Of a DNA stretch of 64,000 bases, positions 22,345-33,110 are shown piece by piece; position 1 is the first letter of the stretch, and the number at the start of each line of letters is the position of its first letter. Under the pieces are notes generated by a model. The model was not told the DNA's origin. It ran no database searches and worked only from the letters and a program-made list of their open reading frames with translations. The stretch is from Adiantum capillus-veneris (lineage: Eukaryota > Streptophyta > Polypodiopsida > Polypodiales > Pteridaceae). Location: contig CM043969.1 of assembly GCA_014529385.2 (NCBI GenBank), positions 23,066,446 through 23,130,445 on the forward strand, in the 5' to 3' direction. A program made the position numbers and the translations under genes.

Positions 22345-24990
22345 AATGGTTGCACAATTTCTCAATGTGGATAGACATGTAGGCGCAAGAAAGGTGCAAA
22401 TGTGTGTGGCAAAGAAAATTGTGATGACAACTTTGATGCAAGAGGGGAGCTCTAGCCTTGTACTTGGTGAGCAAGAAATTCTAAATGTTGCTGAGGGAAT
22501 GGGACCCTTGGTGGAGGAAAATTGGTGAGGATGCATTCATTTTCTCTTGTTTGGACATAATATTTCAAAGTGATTTAACTCTGAAGTACAGGTTTCAAAG
22601 GTATGTGGCTGCAACTAGGAATGGGCCAATAAAGGAGATCTTTGGTGTGGACTCCTTGCTGTGGCTAAAAAGAGATGCACACATGATTTTTTTCACAAAA
22701 TCAAGTTTCCCAGGGAAGGAGCGGAAGGGGAGAGTTGTTTTGGGTTCAAGACGTCTACAGTAGGTCTGACATCTGAATTGGATTTGGTTAATCGAATGCG
22801 ACAAAGTGGACCTAGAGATCTTCGGCACGCTTGGGTACAATTTGATCACACTCACCGAGTGGCGGATTGGGTGAGCATGGCATGCCACGTTTACGATCCA
22901 AGGTTTGTTGTCTTAAGAACATATTTCAAAAGTTTGAGAAACAACCAGCAACGTGTTTACTAATGTGCTTGTCTTCTATTCCAGTATGCAGGATCTCCTC
23001 ACTATTGCAGCATGTGACATGAAAGAGGAAGACATGGAAGCACAAATTCGTTTTTGGCAGTGCATAAATGAAGTTATGGAGGTCATGGATGTGAGCGAGC
23101 GGATTTCCATGGATTCATGGCAGACGAAGCTCAAGCCAACTGGAATGCAATTCGTGCAGTGTTCAATGGTGGAAGAGATAATGTTCTACAACATCGAGAG
23201 CGATCTTGCCATTTTCATTGAAAACAAAGCATGGTGGCACACACCACAAAGTCCATTGTCTCTTCATCTCAAAAAACCCACAAAGACATGTGCAAAAAGT
23301 GGCCTCTAGCCCCCTTTAAAGAGGCAACTGCAGCGAAGTCTTGTCTACTTCGACAATGGTGGCGAAATGAAAATTTCATGGATAATAACATCCTTGCAAT
23401 GGACTCTTGGTTGAGTTGGTGGGAGGTGCGTATTGCACATTGGGGGAGCACCATGTCAACAATAGAGAGAAGTGTTGATGGGACAACCACTCCAAGACCA
23501 ACTTGGCCAAGAGAAAGGATGGTAGCTGGCTTGTAGCCAAAGGGTTCAAAAGAAAAATTCCATTGTATGATGCATCTACTGCAGATATGGAAAATACAAT
23601 ACTACAAAGCACAAAGGCAATTTCTTACTCTCAAGATAAGCATATTGGAAAGGTTCCTTCACTAGAGAGGCTAAAGAAAAGGGTTTCCTCTAGTCCAACT
23701 GAAGTGAGAAGAGTAGTAATTGAGGCTACATTTGGAACACCCATGTATAAGGCTCGTACCCCGCTTGAAGGAGACAAAGAAACCATTCGGCAAAACTGAG
23801 GGCCAACAATTGCAATTGATGTTGAGAATGAATTGACACATAGGCCGGAGTACAATGCAAAAATACAAGATCACACAACATACGGAAGGCCAAGGAAGAT
23901 CATTTTCATGGCCCGGGGCGGTCACTTATCAAAAGCTTCCTATATCACGTGCGTTCAAGAGGTTATTAATAATGCCTCAATATACATACTATATTTACAC
24001 TACGTGCCTATTGAAAAAACCCCCACCCCCCTCTGTATGTATACATTTTGATATTTTAATAATCCTCTCCGGTTAACTTACGTGATAGCATACGCATTCT
24101 AAAAAGTGACCGCCCCGGGTTTCATGGAAGATTCAAGGGTAGAAGATAGGAGTGGGAATTCCAAAGAGAAGATGAAGATTTGTTTTTTTGGAATGAAAGG
24201 TCAATGAGGTTATGTGGGAAATCAGAAGAACCTTGATCGGTAGTCGTGTGACATGTAGTGGCACCCCCAACAGTAAAAGATGTGGACAAAATATTGTGGC
24301 ATGTAGTAAAGGGACTGTGCACCATCTTTTGAGGGGTATAGAAAACATCCTAATGGGATACTCAGACAATGGTTCGGGTTTTGTCCCGGACATGTTATTC
24401 ATTGCTATGTGGTGGATCATAATATAGAACCAAGGCCAGCTCCTCCTCCAACAACTTGGACGGTTGATCTAGGAGCAAATATCACAGATGAAGAAGTTGA
24501 GATACTACTTGAAGGAGGATTTCAAGTGGAGACAATTGGAAGAGATTGAGAGAGTGCAACAACCATGTGAACTCTGCCAAGGGGTGGAGGTGATTCCTCT
24601 TTCGCTTCAACAAAAGAAAGTAGCAGTGGTTCAATACTGAGAAATGGCATAAGAGTCAAATTTCGGACTTCCATTTCAGAGAAGGCAGCTAAGAAAATTG
24701 AGCTCGCTCTTTGTTTAAAGGCAAAGGTGATTGAAGAGAAATGCATTGTAGACAAAGCAGATGAAATCTTCAAGGTTGAGCATTGCGCAGTAGATGGACA
24801 TGTGGGGGTGTATGAGGTGCACATCAAGGATGAACCCTATGAATATGCCCTGATTTCACTGATAGGGAGGCCAAGAAAAATCTTATTTGGCTTGCAAGCA
24901 CTTGTACTTCATTTTCTTGCGAGTTCTTGGATTGAGACAAAATGAAAACATGTTCATACATCAACCCATGCTAAGAAAATTACATGTCTA
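22345..24990 (+). pseudogene. Relic of a SWIM-zinc-finger, MULE/FAR1-like transposase gene
   Basis: Several plus-strand segments in changing frames fit one protein. At about 22990-23060 is LLTIAACDMKEEDMEAQIRF. At about 23110-23220 (read across frames) is FMADEAQANWNAIRAVFNG and ERSCxFHW. This is followed by AATAAKSCLLRQWWRNENF and WLSWWEVRIAHWGSTM (about 23330-23460). Near the end CPDFTDREAKKNLIW and ACKHLYFIFLRVLGL (about 24848-24930) form a SWIM-type zinc finger, typical of MULE transposases and FAR1-like proteins. Indels put the two halves of the finger in different frames, so the gene is dead. A 208-bp MITE interrupts it at 23912. Assignment to MULE is an inference from the SWIM end and the general layout. 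Confidence 0.55.
23904..24127. mobile_element. 208-bp MITE with 16-bp perfect TIRs and 8-bp TSD (hAT-like)
   Basis: The element body is 23912-24119. It begins CCCGGGGCGGTCACTT and ends with the exact reverse complement AAGTGACCGCCCCGGG. It is flanked on both sides by TTTCATGG (23904-23911 and 24120-24127), an 8-bp target duplication as made by hAT transposases. The interior is AT-rich and has no coding capacity. The TIRs are unusually GC-rich and contain a SmaI-type CCCGGG end. No second copy is visible in this window. Confidence 0.92.
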
Positions 24991-25212
24991 CAATGCTCTT
25001 AGTTGTGAACGCACATATCCAAACTTGGAGTGAAGCCGATGATTGTACAATTTTGTGACACATTTCCTCCATGTATTGTAGCTGGTGAATTGATATAGTG
25101 GTGGGTAGCAATTGGACCTTTGGCAAAGATGTTTTGGATTATCTTGGGTTATACAACTTTGAACCTCTCTTTTTGTTGGCAATTACCTTGATGTAAATTT
25201 ATTTAGGTCTAT

Positions 25213-25216
<4 letters not shown>

Positions 25217-25262
<46 letters not shown>
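25217..25262. repeat. (GA)n microsatellite
   Basis: About 46 bp of GA. The DNA between the SWIM relic and this tract has no gene that I can recognise. Confidence 0.95.
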
Positions 25263-25263
<1 letters not shown>

Positions 25264-25389
25264 AAAGTTGAGAAAAGAAGGGAAAAAGAATCTTTTTGGG
25301 ATTTGCTCGCCGGATTCCAAGTGCTTGCCAAAAAATATCCCCCTTTTAGCAAGGTCTATGATGCCTCCATATCTGTGGACTTGGGCTTA

Positions 25390-26039
25390 GTCTAAGCGAG
25401 AATAGAAGGTGTCAAGCAAGTATTACCTTCATAAATTTGTGCAAATTTAATTGCTTCCTCCAAAGTTTCAGGTGCACTACTTTTTACCTGTCGCCTTTGA
25501 AATGTCTATTTAACCCCATTATAAACCTTCTTCTTTCATGTGATTCATCTATTCCCTAAAGCTCAAGGATTATTTTTGTGTACTTTGCAATGTAAGCAAG
25601 CAGCAAAGGCCTACCCGGTTGCATAACTTTGTCCAAGTCCTCCCAATTTCTTTTTGGTTCAGTTGTAGGGAGAAATTATTTCACAATTTTTTTTTCGAAT
25701 TGAGCCCAATCCCCTAAATTTTTTCTTGATTGCTTGAGACTCATCCACCATTTAAAGGATTTTGGCCCCAATGAAAAACTAGCCTCAAGTGGTTGATGGG
25801 TAATTTTTTAGCCTATGAAGGTCTTCCCATCTTTGTATAAAAATGTAAATAGCATCTTTATTTCCATCCTTTTCTTCACCATTAAACTGAAGAAGTTTCA
25901 TGTCTTTGAAGGTAGGGTTTTCTCTAGGTCTTGATTGAGTTTCCAGAGAAGGTATAACAACCTCTCTATATATGATTCCAATGTCCCTAGATGTGGAAGG
26001 CATATTTGGGTTAGATGGCACAAAAGATTGTGCCATCAT
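25390..26039 (-). pseudogene. Ty3/gypsy gag fragment
   Basis: The minus strand from 26039 (PSLETQSRPRENPTFKDMKL, then FNGEEKDGNKDAIYIFIQRW) continues after stops with SFKWWMSLKQSRKNLGDWA, FLPTTEPKRNWEDLDK and YIAKYTKIILEL. These match, segment by segment, the gag of element D (KWWMSLKEKN, FFPTNEADRNWTAWD, HYQDVILKLEGLD at 62.8-63.3 kb). It is a retrotransposon-gag domain fragment from the same or a related chromodomain-gypsy lineage. No LTR or pol is attached here. Confidence 0.75.
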
Positions 26040-26074
26040 CCCTCAGGGGGGTGCACTATGTAATCATGTTAATG

Positions 26075-26255
26075 TATAACGTGAGTTCGAAAGGAGGGGT
26101 TTTAAAATGCAAAAGTTTAAGGAAATTTAACAGAGATATATTAAAATAAGGGGTTTTTATATTCAATTTTGAAAAAATCATAAATAAGGGGTCAATTTAT
26201 TCATTCAGAGATGTTAAAGAGGGGTTTTTTTAATACCCCACGAACACACGTTATA
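26075..26255. repeat. Short inverted repeat flanked by TA, possible MITE
   Basis: TATAACGTGAGTTCG (26075-26089) pairs with CGAACACACGTTATA (26241-26255), 14 of 15 positions. TA on both sides would fit a Tc1/mariner-type target duplication, with a body of about 177 bp. The interior repeats AGGGGTTTTTA-like runs. The evidence is thin because the TIR is short and the TA duplication can occur by chance. Confidence 0.35.
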
Positions 26256-26269
26256 TAGGGGGGTACTAA

Positions 26270-27220
26270 ACGATGAACCCCCGAGCATCGTCTGCTCACC
26301 CTTGTGCAATTACTCACTTAGTTTAGTCATTTGATCCTTGAGACCATCTAGAGCAGCAAGTGCAATTGTAGTTCTATATTTTCTACCCTATGTACTATTA
26401 GTTCATGCTACTCACGCGATGCCTTATCCCACTCTTCCCCTATGTCCTCAATCTCATTAGGGAAATTTGGACTCTCAATTTCTCAAAGGGGCCCTGTAAG
26501 GAACGGTTTGACTTTATCTCTCTTGTCCAAAGTGGGCAACCCAATGAAGTCCATGAACGCTTTGTCAAAACCCTATCAACATATCATTGGAAAGATGTTA
26601 GAAAGTAGGTTCCAAATTCCCAAACTATGACAATTTTGAAGTTGATTTGTAGAAGTTATGGCCTCCCCACTTAAACTGAAGAGTGAAGAGAGATTCCAAT
26701 TATAAGATGGAATTGTCACATCAAAAAAATCTTCTAGAATATATGGAATCTAATGGCATGCTATATATCAATGGATAGTTCTCAATGAGTACATTCTAAA
26801 TACAAAAGTTCCGACAAGTTTTAATTTCATTTATAAAATTATTACCATGCATAAATGTAAAAAAATTCCCTAACGATATTTTGTGGGGTCATTGCCAAAG
26901 ACATTTGATGCTTCATATTTTCATTGATCACTTTGTGACTACTTCCCTTTACTATTTGATTTACTTTCTTTAGCACCCCTTGTACTTGGTGGAATTGACT
27001 AAGTAGGAGAGTCGAGTAGGTAGATAATTAACTGGATAAAAACTTCCACTACAAGTATCACACATTGCTTCAATTCCTTGCCTTGACTTCAGTAGCATGG
27101 AAAGTCCTCTTACTTGATTAAATATGGGTAGCCTTGTCGTGCAATGGCCCCTAGAGAAAGTCAAAAAATTACATGTAATATGGCCTTGGACAAAATAATG
27201 GTAGACCCTCCATGCCGGTT
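26270..27220. other. Intergenic DNA without a recognisable gene
   Basis: Frames of 60-67 residues at about 26405-26630 and 26970-27164 show no domain. No inverted or tandem repeat of note. Confidence 0.5.
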
Positions 27221-27322
<102 letters not shown>

Positions 27323-27599
27323 TCAAGATAGGTCGCTCGAACTAGCTTGGAATGCATAGAATGAGGCAAGTAAGTCTTGAGTAGAGCTTTCGACCAGTTG
27401 TCCTTGAAGAGACACAACTGTCTACTCTTGCACAAGCTATCTATTTTACACGCGGTTTTATGTTGATGGTCACACGAGAGCCATGGAAGCATGCATGGAA
27501 GAAGATCGATAAGTATGGTGTTTGTTTTTTTTCCTTTATCATATCATCAAATACAAATAATTTTCTTGGTGAATGCTTTATAAACACCCAAAAGGAAGT

Positions 27600-28500
27600 T
27601 GATAAAGTGATATTGAAATTGATTGATCAAACGAAATCATTATAGTCAGTGATGGATGATCAAATGTAGGCCGCTAATTAATGTGATGCTATTTAGTCCT
27701 CGAGGGAAGTGTTTCATTAAAGGAGTGGATAGCTTGGGTGAGATTAAGTGAGGGAGCTATATAGCCAATATCATTACAGAGACAATTCATCAAATAGGAG
27801 TGCCGAATGTAGTATAGGTGATCATGGATAATGCAAAAAATTGTAGAGAATTTGGTCACCTCTTGGAGCATTGCTTTCCTAACTTGTACACATTTGGTTG
27901 CAATGCACATAGCTTGAATCTTGAGTTGTAGGATTGATTAAAAAAAGATGAATGGTGATTGATTCAAAATTATTATAGTTAAAGTAAGGAAGGTGGTAAA
28001 GTTTATTTGGAAGAGACTGTGTGTTCTCGACATGTATCACCAATGTATGTTCACAATGTTGCTACCGTGTGAAACAAGATTTTGCAGTAACTTCTACACT
28101 ATGGAAAGTCTGTTGCAAAACGAAAAAAAATATTGTTTTACAGACATCTGTATGTGCTTGTTTCTATGAGTGGGAAGTTGAGCAACTAGAAAGATTAAAA
28201 GAAACGGTGAGGTTCTTGAAAGTGCTTATTGATGATAAACACTTTTGGTTTGATGTTGATGACACATACATGGTGATGAGACATGTGAGGATATCTTTCC
28301 AAGAGTTTGATCTTGAGTTACCTAATCTAAGGAAGGTATACATGGGCTAGTGCAATGTTCAGGAGAGTTTGAACTCGCCTTCAGAGTGTGCAAATTGTTT
28401 GATTAAGCCTTGAAAAGCACCCTTTGATAAATCTAAAAGGGCATTTGTTAAATAAGTATATATATGCTCGGTTGGTCAGTGCACATAGTCCATTTTCATA
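27600..28500 (+). pseudogene. hAT transposase (DUF659) relic
   Basis: At about 27783-27930 the plus strand reads IHQIGVPNVV, a stop, then VIMDNAKNCREFGHLL and FGCNAHSLNLEL, the DUF659 signature of plant hAT transposases (usually NVVQVVTDNA...AHxLNL). Upstream FSPRGKCFIKGVDSLGEIKS and downstream YEWEVEQLERLKETVRFLKV with FWFDVDDTYMVMRHV fit the adjoining parts of hAT proteins. In-frame stops and the loss of the N-terminal zinc finger and C-terminal dimerisation domain make it a fragment. Confidence 0.72.
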
Positions 28501-28599
28501 GTGTTGCTTTTTTGTTTGATTCAGAGTATTGAAACATGGACTGTGAGATGAATTGGATGAAGCCCCTCACTTGATCCAAGACACAAACTTTAGAATTAA

Positions 28600-29642
28600 T
28601 AATGGTTGATGCGGTATAAAGAGGCCTCGTTCAGATTGCGCAATCCATCTTCGACCCTTTTCCACCCAGAAACAAATCCAAGATTTTGAGTGTCCATTGT
28701 TTTGTTCACACACATGAGAGGAAAAGAAAGCAGATGCAGGGCGCAATGGCTTTTGATTGGCTATAGCAATGCAACACAAACTATGGGCAAGGTAGGTGCC
28801 GAAACATCGAGCAACCCCCTTGGGTACGAGCCAACATTCCAACTCAGGAAGGCTAGCAAAGGCAAGTGTGCAGTCTGAACCACTCGATTGGAGGTATGCA
28901 CTTTCAATGGTCCACCTAGTGGGAAGGTCTGATACACAAGCTAGAGCAGACTACCAGCATTTAGTGCGCACCTGCTTTATGTCCCAGTGTGCCATCGGTG
29001 TTTACCTCATACCCGAGGCCATCAAGCATGGTAGAAATCTCAACAAGGAAGCTAGGGAGTTGTGTTAGAGTGAACTATCGAAGGAGTCACTTAGTTTCCA
29101 CTCGAAGTGCAATATGTGGTGAAGGACTTCAAAGGAGATGAAGCAGAGAGGCACCAATCTTTCGCTCTAGAGGCAAGTGTGTAGTTGTTTCATAGGGGCA
29201 TCGTAAGGTGCATTGCATAAACACACGAAGAGCCATGGACCCTCATCTTTCTTGCTTTAATGGAATGGATTTGAACGACATGTTAGAGTGCGTTCCACCA
29301 CCTAAGGGAATATTTTTCAACATATTGGTTGCTCAAAAGAAAGATCCTAGATGCCTTTCCACAGAGCAAGAGATAGTAATGTGGAAGCATGTGCTTTGTT
29401 GGGCAACTTCTTATATGGATGTCCTAGTGAAGACCATGATACATGCACACACCAAAGGAATTATACACTGTGACATGCACCCATGGACCATCATGATTGA
29501 TTTCATAAAGGAGGGTGTGTCCCGTGTTGGTGTCATTGATTGGAGATTAGCGTTGCTAGTTGGCATTGAGAAGCGAGCAACCAACATTGCAAACTCGATG
29601 GAGCATGTCCCTAAATCCATGGAGGGCCCCCGAGCTTTGTAA
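28600..29642 (+). pseudogene. Protein-kinase-like gene relic
   Basis: The 144-residue frame at 29208-29642 contains IHAHTKGIIHCDMHPWTIMID followed by GVIDWRLAL. This is the layout of a kinase catalytic loop (HxDxxxxN) and DFG motif in divergent form. The loop Asn is Thr (HPWT) and the DFG position reads DWR, so it cannot be a normal kinase. Upstream pieces at 28690-29068 (for example MGKVGAETSSNPLGYEPTFQ) may be the rest of the same gene in other frames, but I cannot align them to a kinase N-lobe. Confidence 0.5.
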
Positions 29643-29649
29643 CCCAAAA

Positions 29650-30345
29650 TCTGTCTGCCTATACTCTAAACCACTGACACCTATATAGTTGCTTTCTCCA
29701 TCGAGCAACTATGTGATTGGTGTAAAGATTTTTTGGAGCATTACAATGTGCTTTGACAGAAAGTAAATGGATTACGGCATGATTTTCAATATAATACGCA
29801 AAAACTATTTGAAGCAAGTAGCCTTCTTTGTCGAGTAGGAGAACAATCATCCACCTCAAGATTCGCGTCCAATTCAGACAAAGTGCATCCACCAAGCTTA
29901 TGAAATTCTAGTTCTTTGGTTGTCACCTCTTTCCATTGCTCCGGTCATCTTCGTTGTTATCCATAGTCCACCGTGGCCTTTCCTCTTCGTACTTTTCTGA
30001 TTGAATATTGCTGAGAAGCCTGATTGCAGTATAAATATACCAATTTTTTGAATGTATTGCTTAGAAATCAATTGCGAATAGTCGAGTGCACATAGTTGTA
30101 GGTATTCCAATTTTGCTCGAAACTTGAGTTGGCAGCACACTATCCAAGCACCATAATAGCCAATCTACGTGATGTAGGCACCGAACCACCGTTCATGACC
30201 CACCATCTCCATGCTGGCTGTTTTGATGTAAGGTTCTAAACAACCTCAGAACTAAAAAAGCCATCCGTTAACCAATACTTTTGCAAGTCAGAGACGGCTT
30301 GGGTGTGATCATCTGGATTGATGTAGAAACACTCACCACGTTGTA
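29650..30345. other. Intergenic DNA without a recognisable gene
   Basis: Only short frames of 78-80 residues on the minus strand with no motif. No repeats of note. Confidence 0.5.
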
Positions 30346-30530
30346 GAGAACGTAGCTTAGTTGGTGAGACATTAGTGATGTAACCCCAAGGTTGAGGGTT
30401 CACGGCTGACGAGCTACGTTCTCAATGAGCGTATCCTACTATTCCACCGGGAGCTTGTTCCCCTCAGTTGCCCCTTGAGGATATGTTCAACAATGTGTAA
30501 TTTTGATTACATGAATGTATGAAGTTTCTT
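30346..30530 (+). mobile_element. tRNA-like head, possible SINE or degenerate tRNA gene
   Basis: TAGCTTAGTTGG at 30353-30364 fits the RNA polymerase III box A consensus exactly. GGTTCACGGC at 30397-30406 resembles box B with one departure and lies 44 bp downstream, a normal A-to-B spacing. GAGAACGTAGCT (30347-30358) is perfectly complementary to AGCTACGTTCTC (30412-30423), giving a closing stem. The T-arm does not pair as in a real tRNA, so I favour a tRNA-derived SINE or pseudo-tRNA. A SINE tail is not clear. Confidence 0.4.
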
Positions 30531-30904
30531 CCTGCCACCTTCGCTGCCCGCATGGTTCTTTTTTTCAAAAGTGAGGTGACCTAGTGAACTTGGTTTATGG
30601 AAATTTGAGTCTTTTAAATTGAGGCCATATGCCCACATGAGGAAAAGGAGTCTTGCCTACAAAATACAGAAGGATACCCTAGAAAAATTGTGCCTTTACA
30701 CCAACAAACTTATGCTTGCTTAGGTGTTTATTATAGTTCAAATGAAACGGTGAAGAAGAGATTTGGCATCCCCAAATGCGCTAATGTGAGAAAAAACTTT
30801 CTTATCAGCGCTAGCTATGGTGATGCCAGAACCACAAAACCTGGCCATATCCTTGGGTGCTCAAAAATGTCCGAAGGCTAGCGACCACTAAGACATATAA
30901 ACAA
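30531..30904. other. Region just downstream of the TBL gene
   Basis: No gene recognised. It presumably contains the 3' UTR and polyadenylation region of the minus-strand TBL gene ending at 30905, but no single signal stands out. Confidence 0.4.
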
Positions 30905-32459
30905 CTACAAATGCTTGAGCACATGCATAAGCATGGCACTCCATACATCCACAGCCCCTGGAAGACACCAATGCAGACAATCATTCTCTACACTCGAATG
31001 AAAATGGCCGTATGGGCCAGGATGTGCGTCAGGCCGTAGTGCTGCCGCATGTAATGCATCCAAAATCTTCAGCTTGAATGCATACTCTGACCTCCTCTTC
31101 ACGGTCTTGCCAAACTCTTCTAGCTGAATCTTGTAAATGAGCTGCGAAAGACCATCTAAAGCATGCGACTTGCTCTGAAACGGAGCTTTCTGTGTGCAAT
31201 TCCCACCCTGATCCCAAGGGGCATTTTGCCAATGATCTGGAGAGAGAGTCCTGAAGAATACGACTCCTTCGTACTTTGAAGAGATCAGAAAGTCGAAGAC
31301 AGTCCTTAATGCCAATGTGTAGGCGTAGACCCAACCTATGTCTGTAGTGTTCAACATCCCGCAATGATTGCAGCCCACCAGCTCATTTTGCACAAAATAC
31401 AGAGAATCCCTCAAGAACCAACGCACTGCTGACAAAACAATGTAGTCATAGTCATGCAAGGATGTCGTCCAGCTCTCATCCAAAACATCCAAATTAAGCT
31501 TTGCAATGTGTTGTGCAAAGCCTTCAGCTTGCTCAACTCCTTGGACCAAGAAGGGGGCCCATGCAACAGTTAATGTGAAATTGTAAGATCTGAAGTAGCA
31601 ACTTGTGTTCCAAGCAGTACATTCGGGCCTCTCGATCTGCAGTGAAGCAACAGCTAAAGCTCATTTGTTTTTCTCTTCAACATGGCAGACTTTACAATGT
31701 GTCTGTGGCCAATTGCATCATGTGCTACCAAATATAAAGATCTCGAGGCAATTACCTGCGCGAGATAGCACAAAACAGACTGATAATTGTTTCGAGCTAT
31801 GGAGTCCCCAATGAAAGCCAATCTCTTTCCGAAAACAATCTTGAGGAAGTCTTTTCCATCAAATAAGGGCAGCGTACAACCATAAGGTTTCCATCTCCAG
31901 TACAAGAAGCCAAGGTCTGGTCTTCCAAGCTTGATACAATTCTGATTTTCCTGAATGTACCCGCATGTCGCATTTGTGTAAGCAGGCCCATCCGGGTGTG
32001 GTATCCAGTCACCTCTCCATATGTTGCAACCACCTGGAATGCCAGATCCAATTGCAGCTTTGGACAAAAATTTCTTAAAGCATGAATTAGCTGTGGCAAC
32101 AGCGCCACATACACACACGTCAAGACATGACAAGACGTAAAATCGTACATACCGACAGTGAAATCGATGAGCTTTTTAACATCTGAATCAGGAGGAGGTG
32201 GAATGATGTGATCCTGGATAGGAGGAGAGATGCTGGCGGGAAGCGATTTAGGGCGCTTCTCTGCACTTAAATTGATAGAAGAATCGGAAGAGAGGATGAG
32301 TGCAACAACTAGAAATACAATCAGTAAGGGGCATACCAATACCCACAATATCACAGACTTTGTTGGGTTCCATAGATGCTGGCGCTCTTGGGCTGCCGCC
32401 TCCTTTGGTGGGCGCCCATCAGCTTGCCCCAACAATGCATATACGTAATGGGTTGTCAT
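30905..32459 (-). CDS. TRICHOME BIREFRINGENCE-LIKE (TBL) polysaccharide O-acetyltransferase
   Basis: Three exons on the minus strand, 32459-32153, 32033-31756 and 31636-30905, joined at GT/AG sites by two 119-bp introns, give a 438-residue protein in one frame. ATG at 32459 is the first true start. Residues 35-57 form a membrane anchor (SVILWVLVCPLLIVFLVVAL), as expected for a Golgi type II protein. A Pro-rich stem precedes the PMR5N domain (GCNIWRGDW, PDGPAYTNATC, ENQNCIKLGRPDLGFLYWRW). The catalytic GDS lies near residue 178 (AFIGDSIARN) and the DxxH motif near 414 (DCLHWCLPGAVDVW), so the esterase-like triad residues are present. TBL proteins acetylate xylan, mannan or other wall polysaccharides. 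The exact substrate cannot be assigned. The length is normal for the family and no stop or frameshift is visible. It is the only clearly intact host gene in the window. Confidence 0.92.
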
Positions 32460-33110
32460 GATCAAAACTCACAGGAAATTGCAGAGCAAAACCTCATGCA
32501 AAAAGGGGAATGGAAGAGGGCAGAAGGCTACTGCTGTACAGAGAGGAACACGACTGATTTTCGCACGAGACACCATTGTTTTGCAGCTGGTGCCACAACG
32601 AAATAGCGAGGCGTTGAAAATGCTTTTTGTCCTGATTAGCCTAGAAGGGACGCGCCCACATCTTCACTTTGTTTGAGCCACCTTCTCCTCAGCTCTCCAT
32701 CGTGGGTTACGAGCATCCAAAACCCCAACTGATTGTAGGGTACGGTTGCCAACATCACTCCAAGGTTTTATCTAACCTTCATTGCTCTTTTCTAGTTTTT
32801 GCTGAATGAATGATTTCTAAGGTTCTCTTCTTGCGCACGAAGACCTTGATACCACGTCCACGTTTCTCTGCCTTGAGCATGTTGGCCATCGCTTACCAAG
32901 AGATAAGAGCAAGAGACAAGAGCAATGAAGAGTTGAAGAATCCTGTTTAGCCTAGCAAAGGACCATGGGGTATTATGCTGATTTTACATCATATCACCAT
33001 AATGTTATCCACTAGGCCACAATAGTAAGCATCATTGTGTATGTGTTGAAAAGTGACAGCCCTAAGGTCACAGTAGGGATCCAAAGGAGGGAAAATAGGG
33101 ATCCAAAGGG
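32460..33110. other. Upstream region of the TBL gene
   Basis: Just before the ATG on the minus strand is a pyrimidine-rich leader (CCTCTTCCATTCCCCTTTTTGC near 32500). I see no clear TATA box. No other gene is recognised. A TTG codon two codons upstream of the ATG is in frame but is not a likely start. Confidence 0.4.

Noticed and set aside
31029-31364. Second minus-strand frame inside the TBL gene
   Set aside because: Shadow of TBL exon 3 in another frame; it has none of the TBL motifs.
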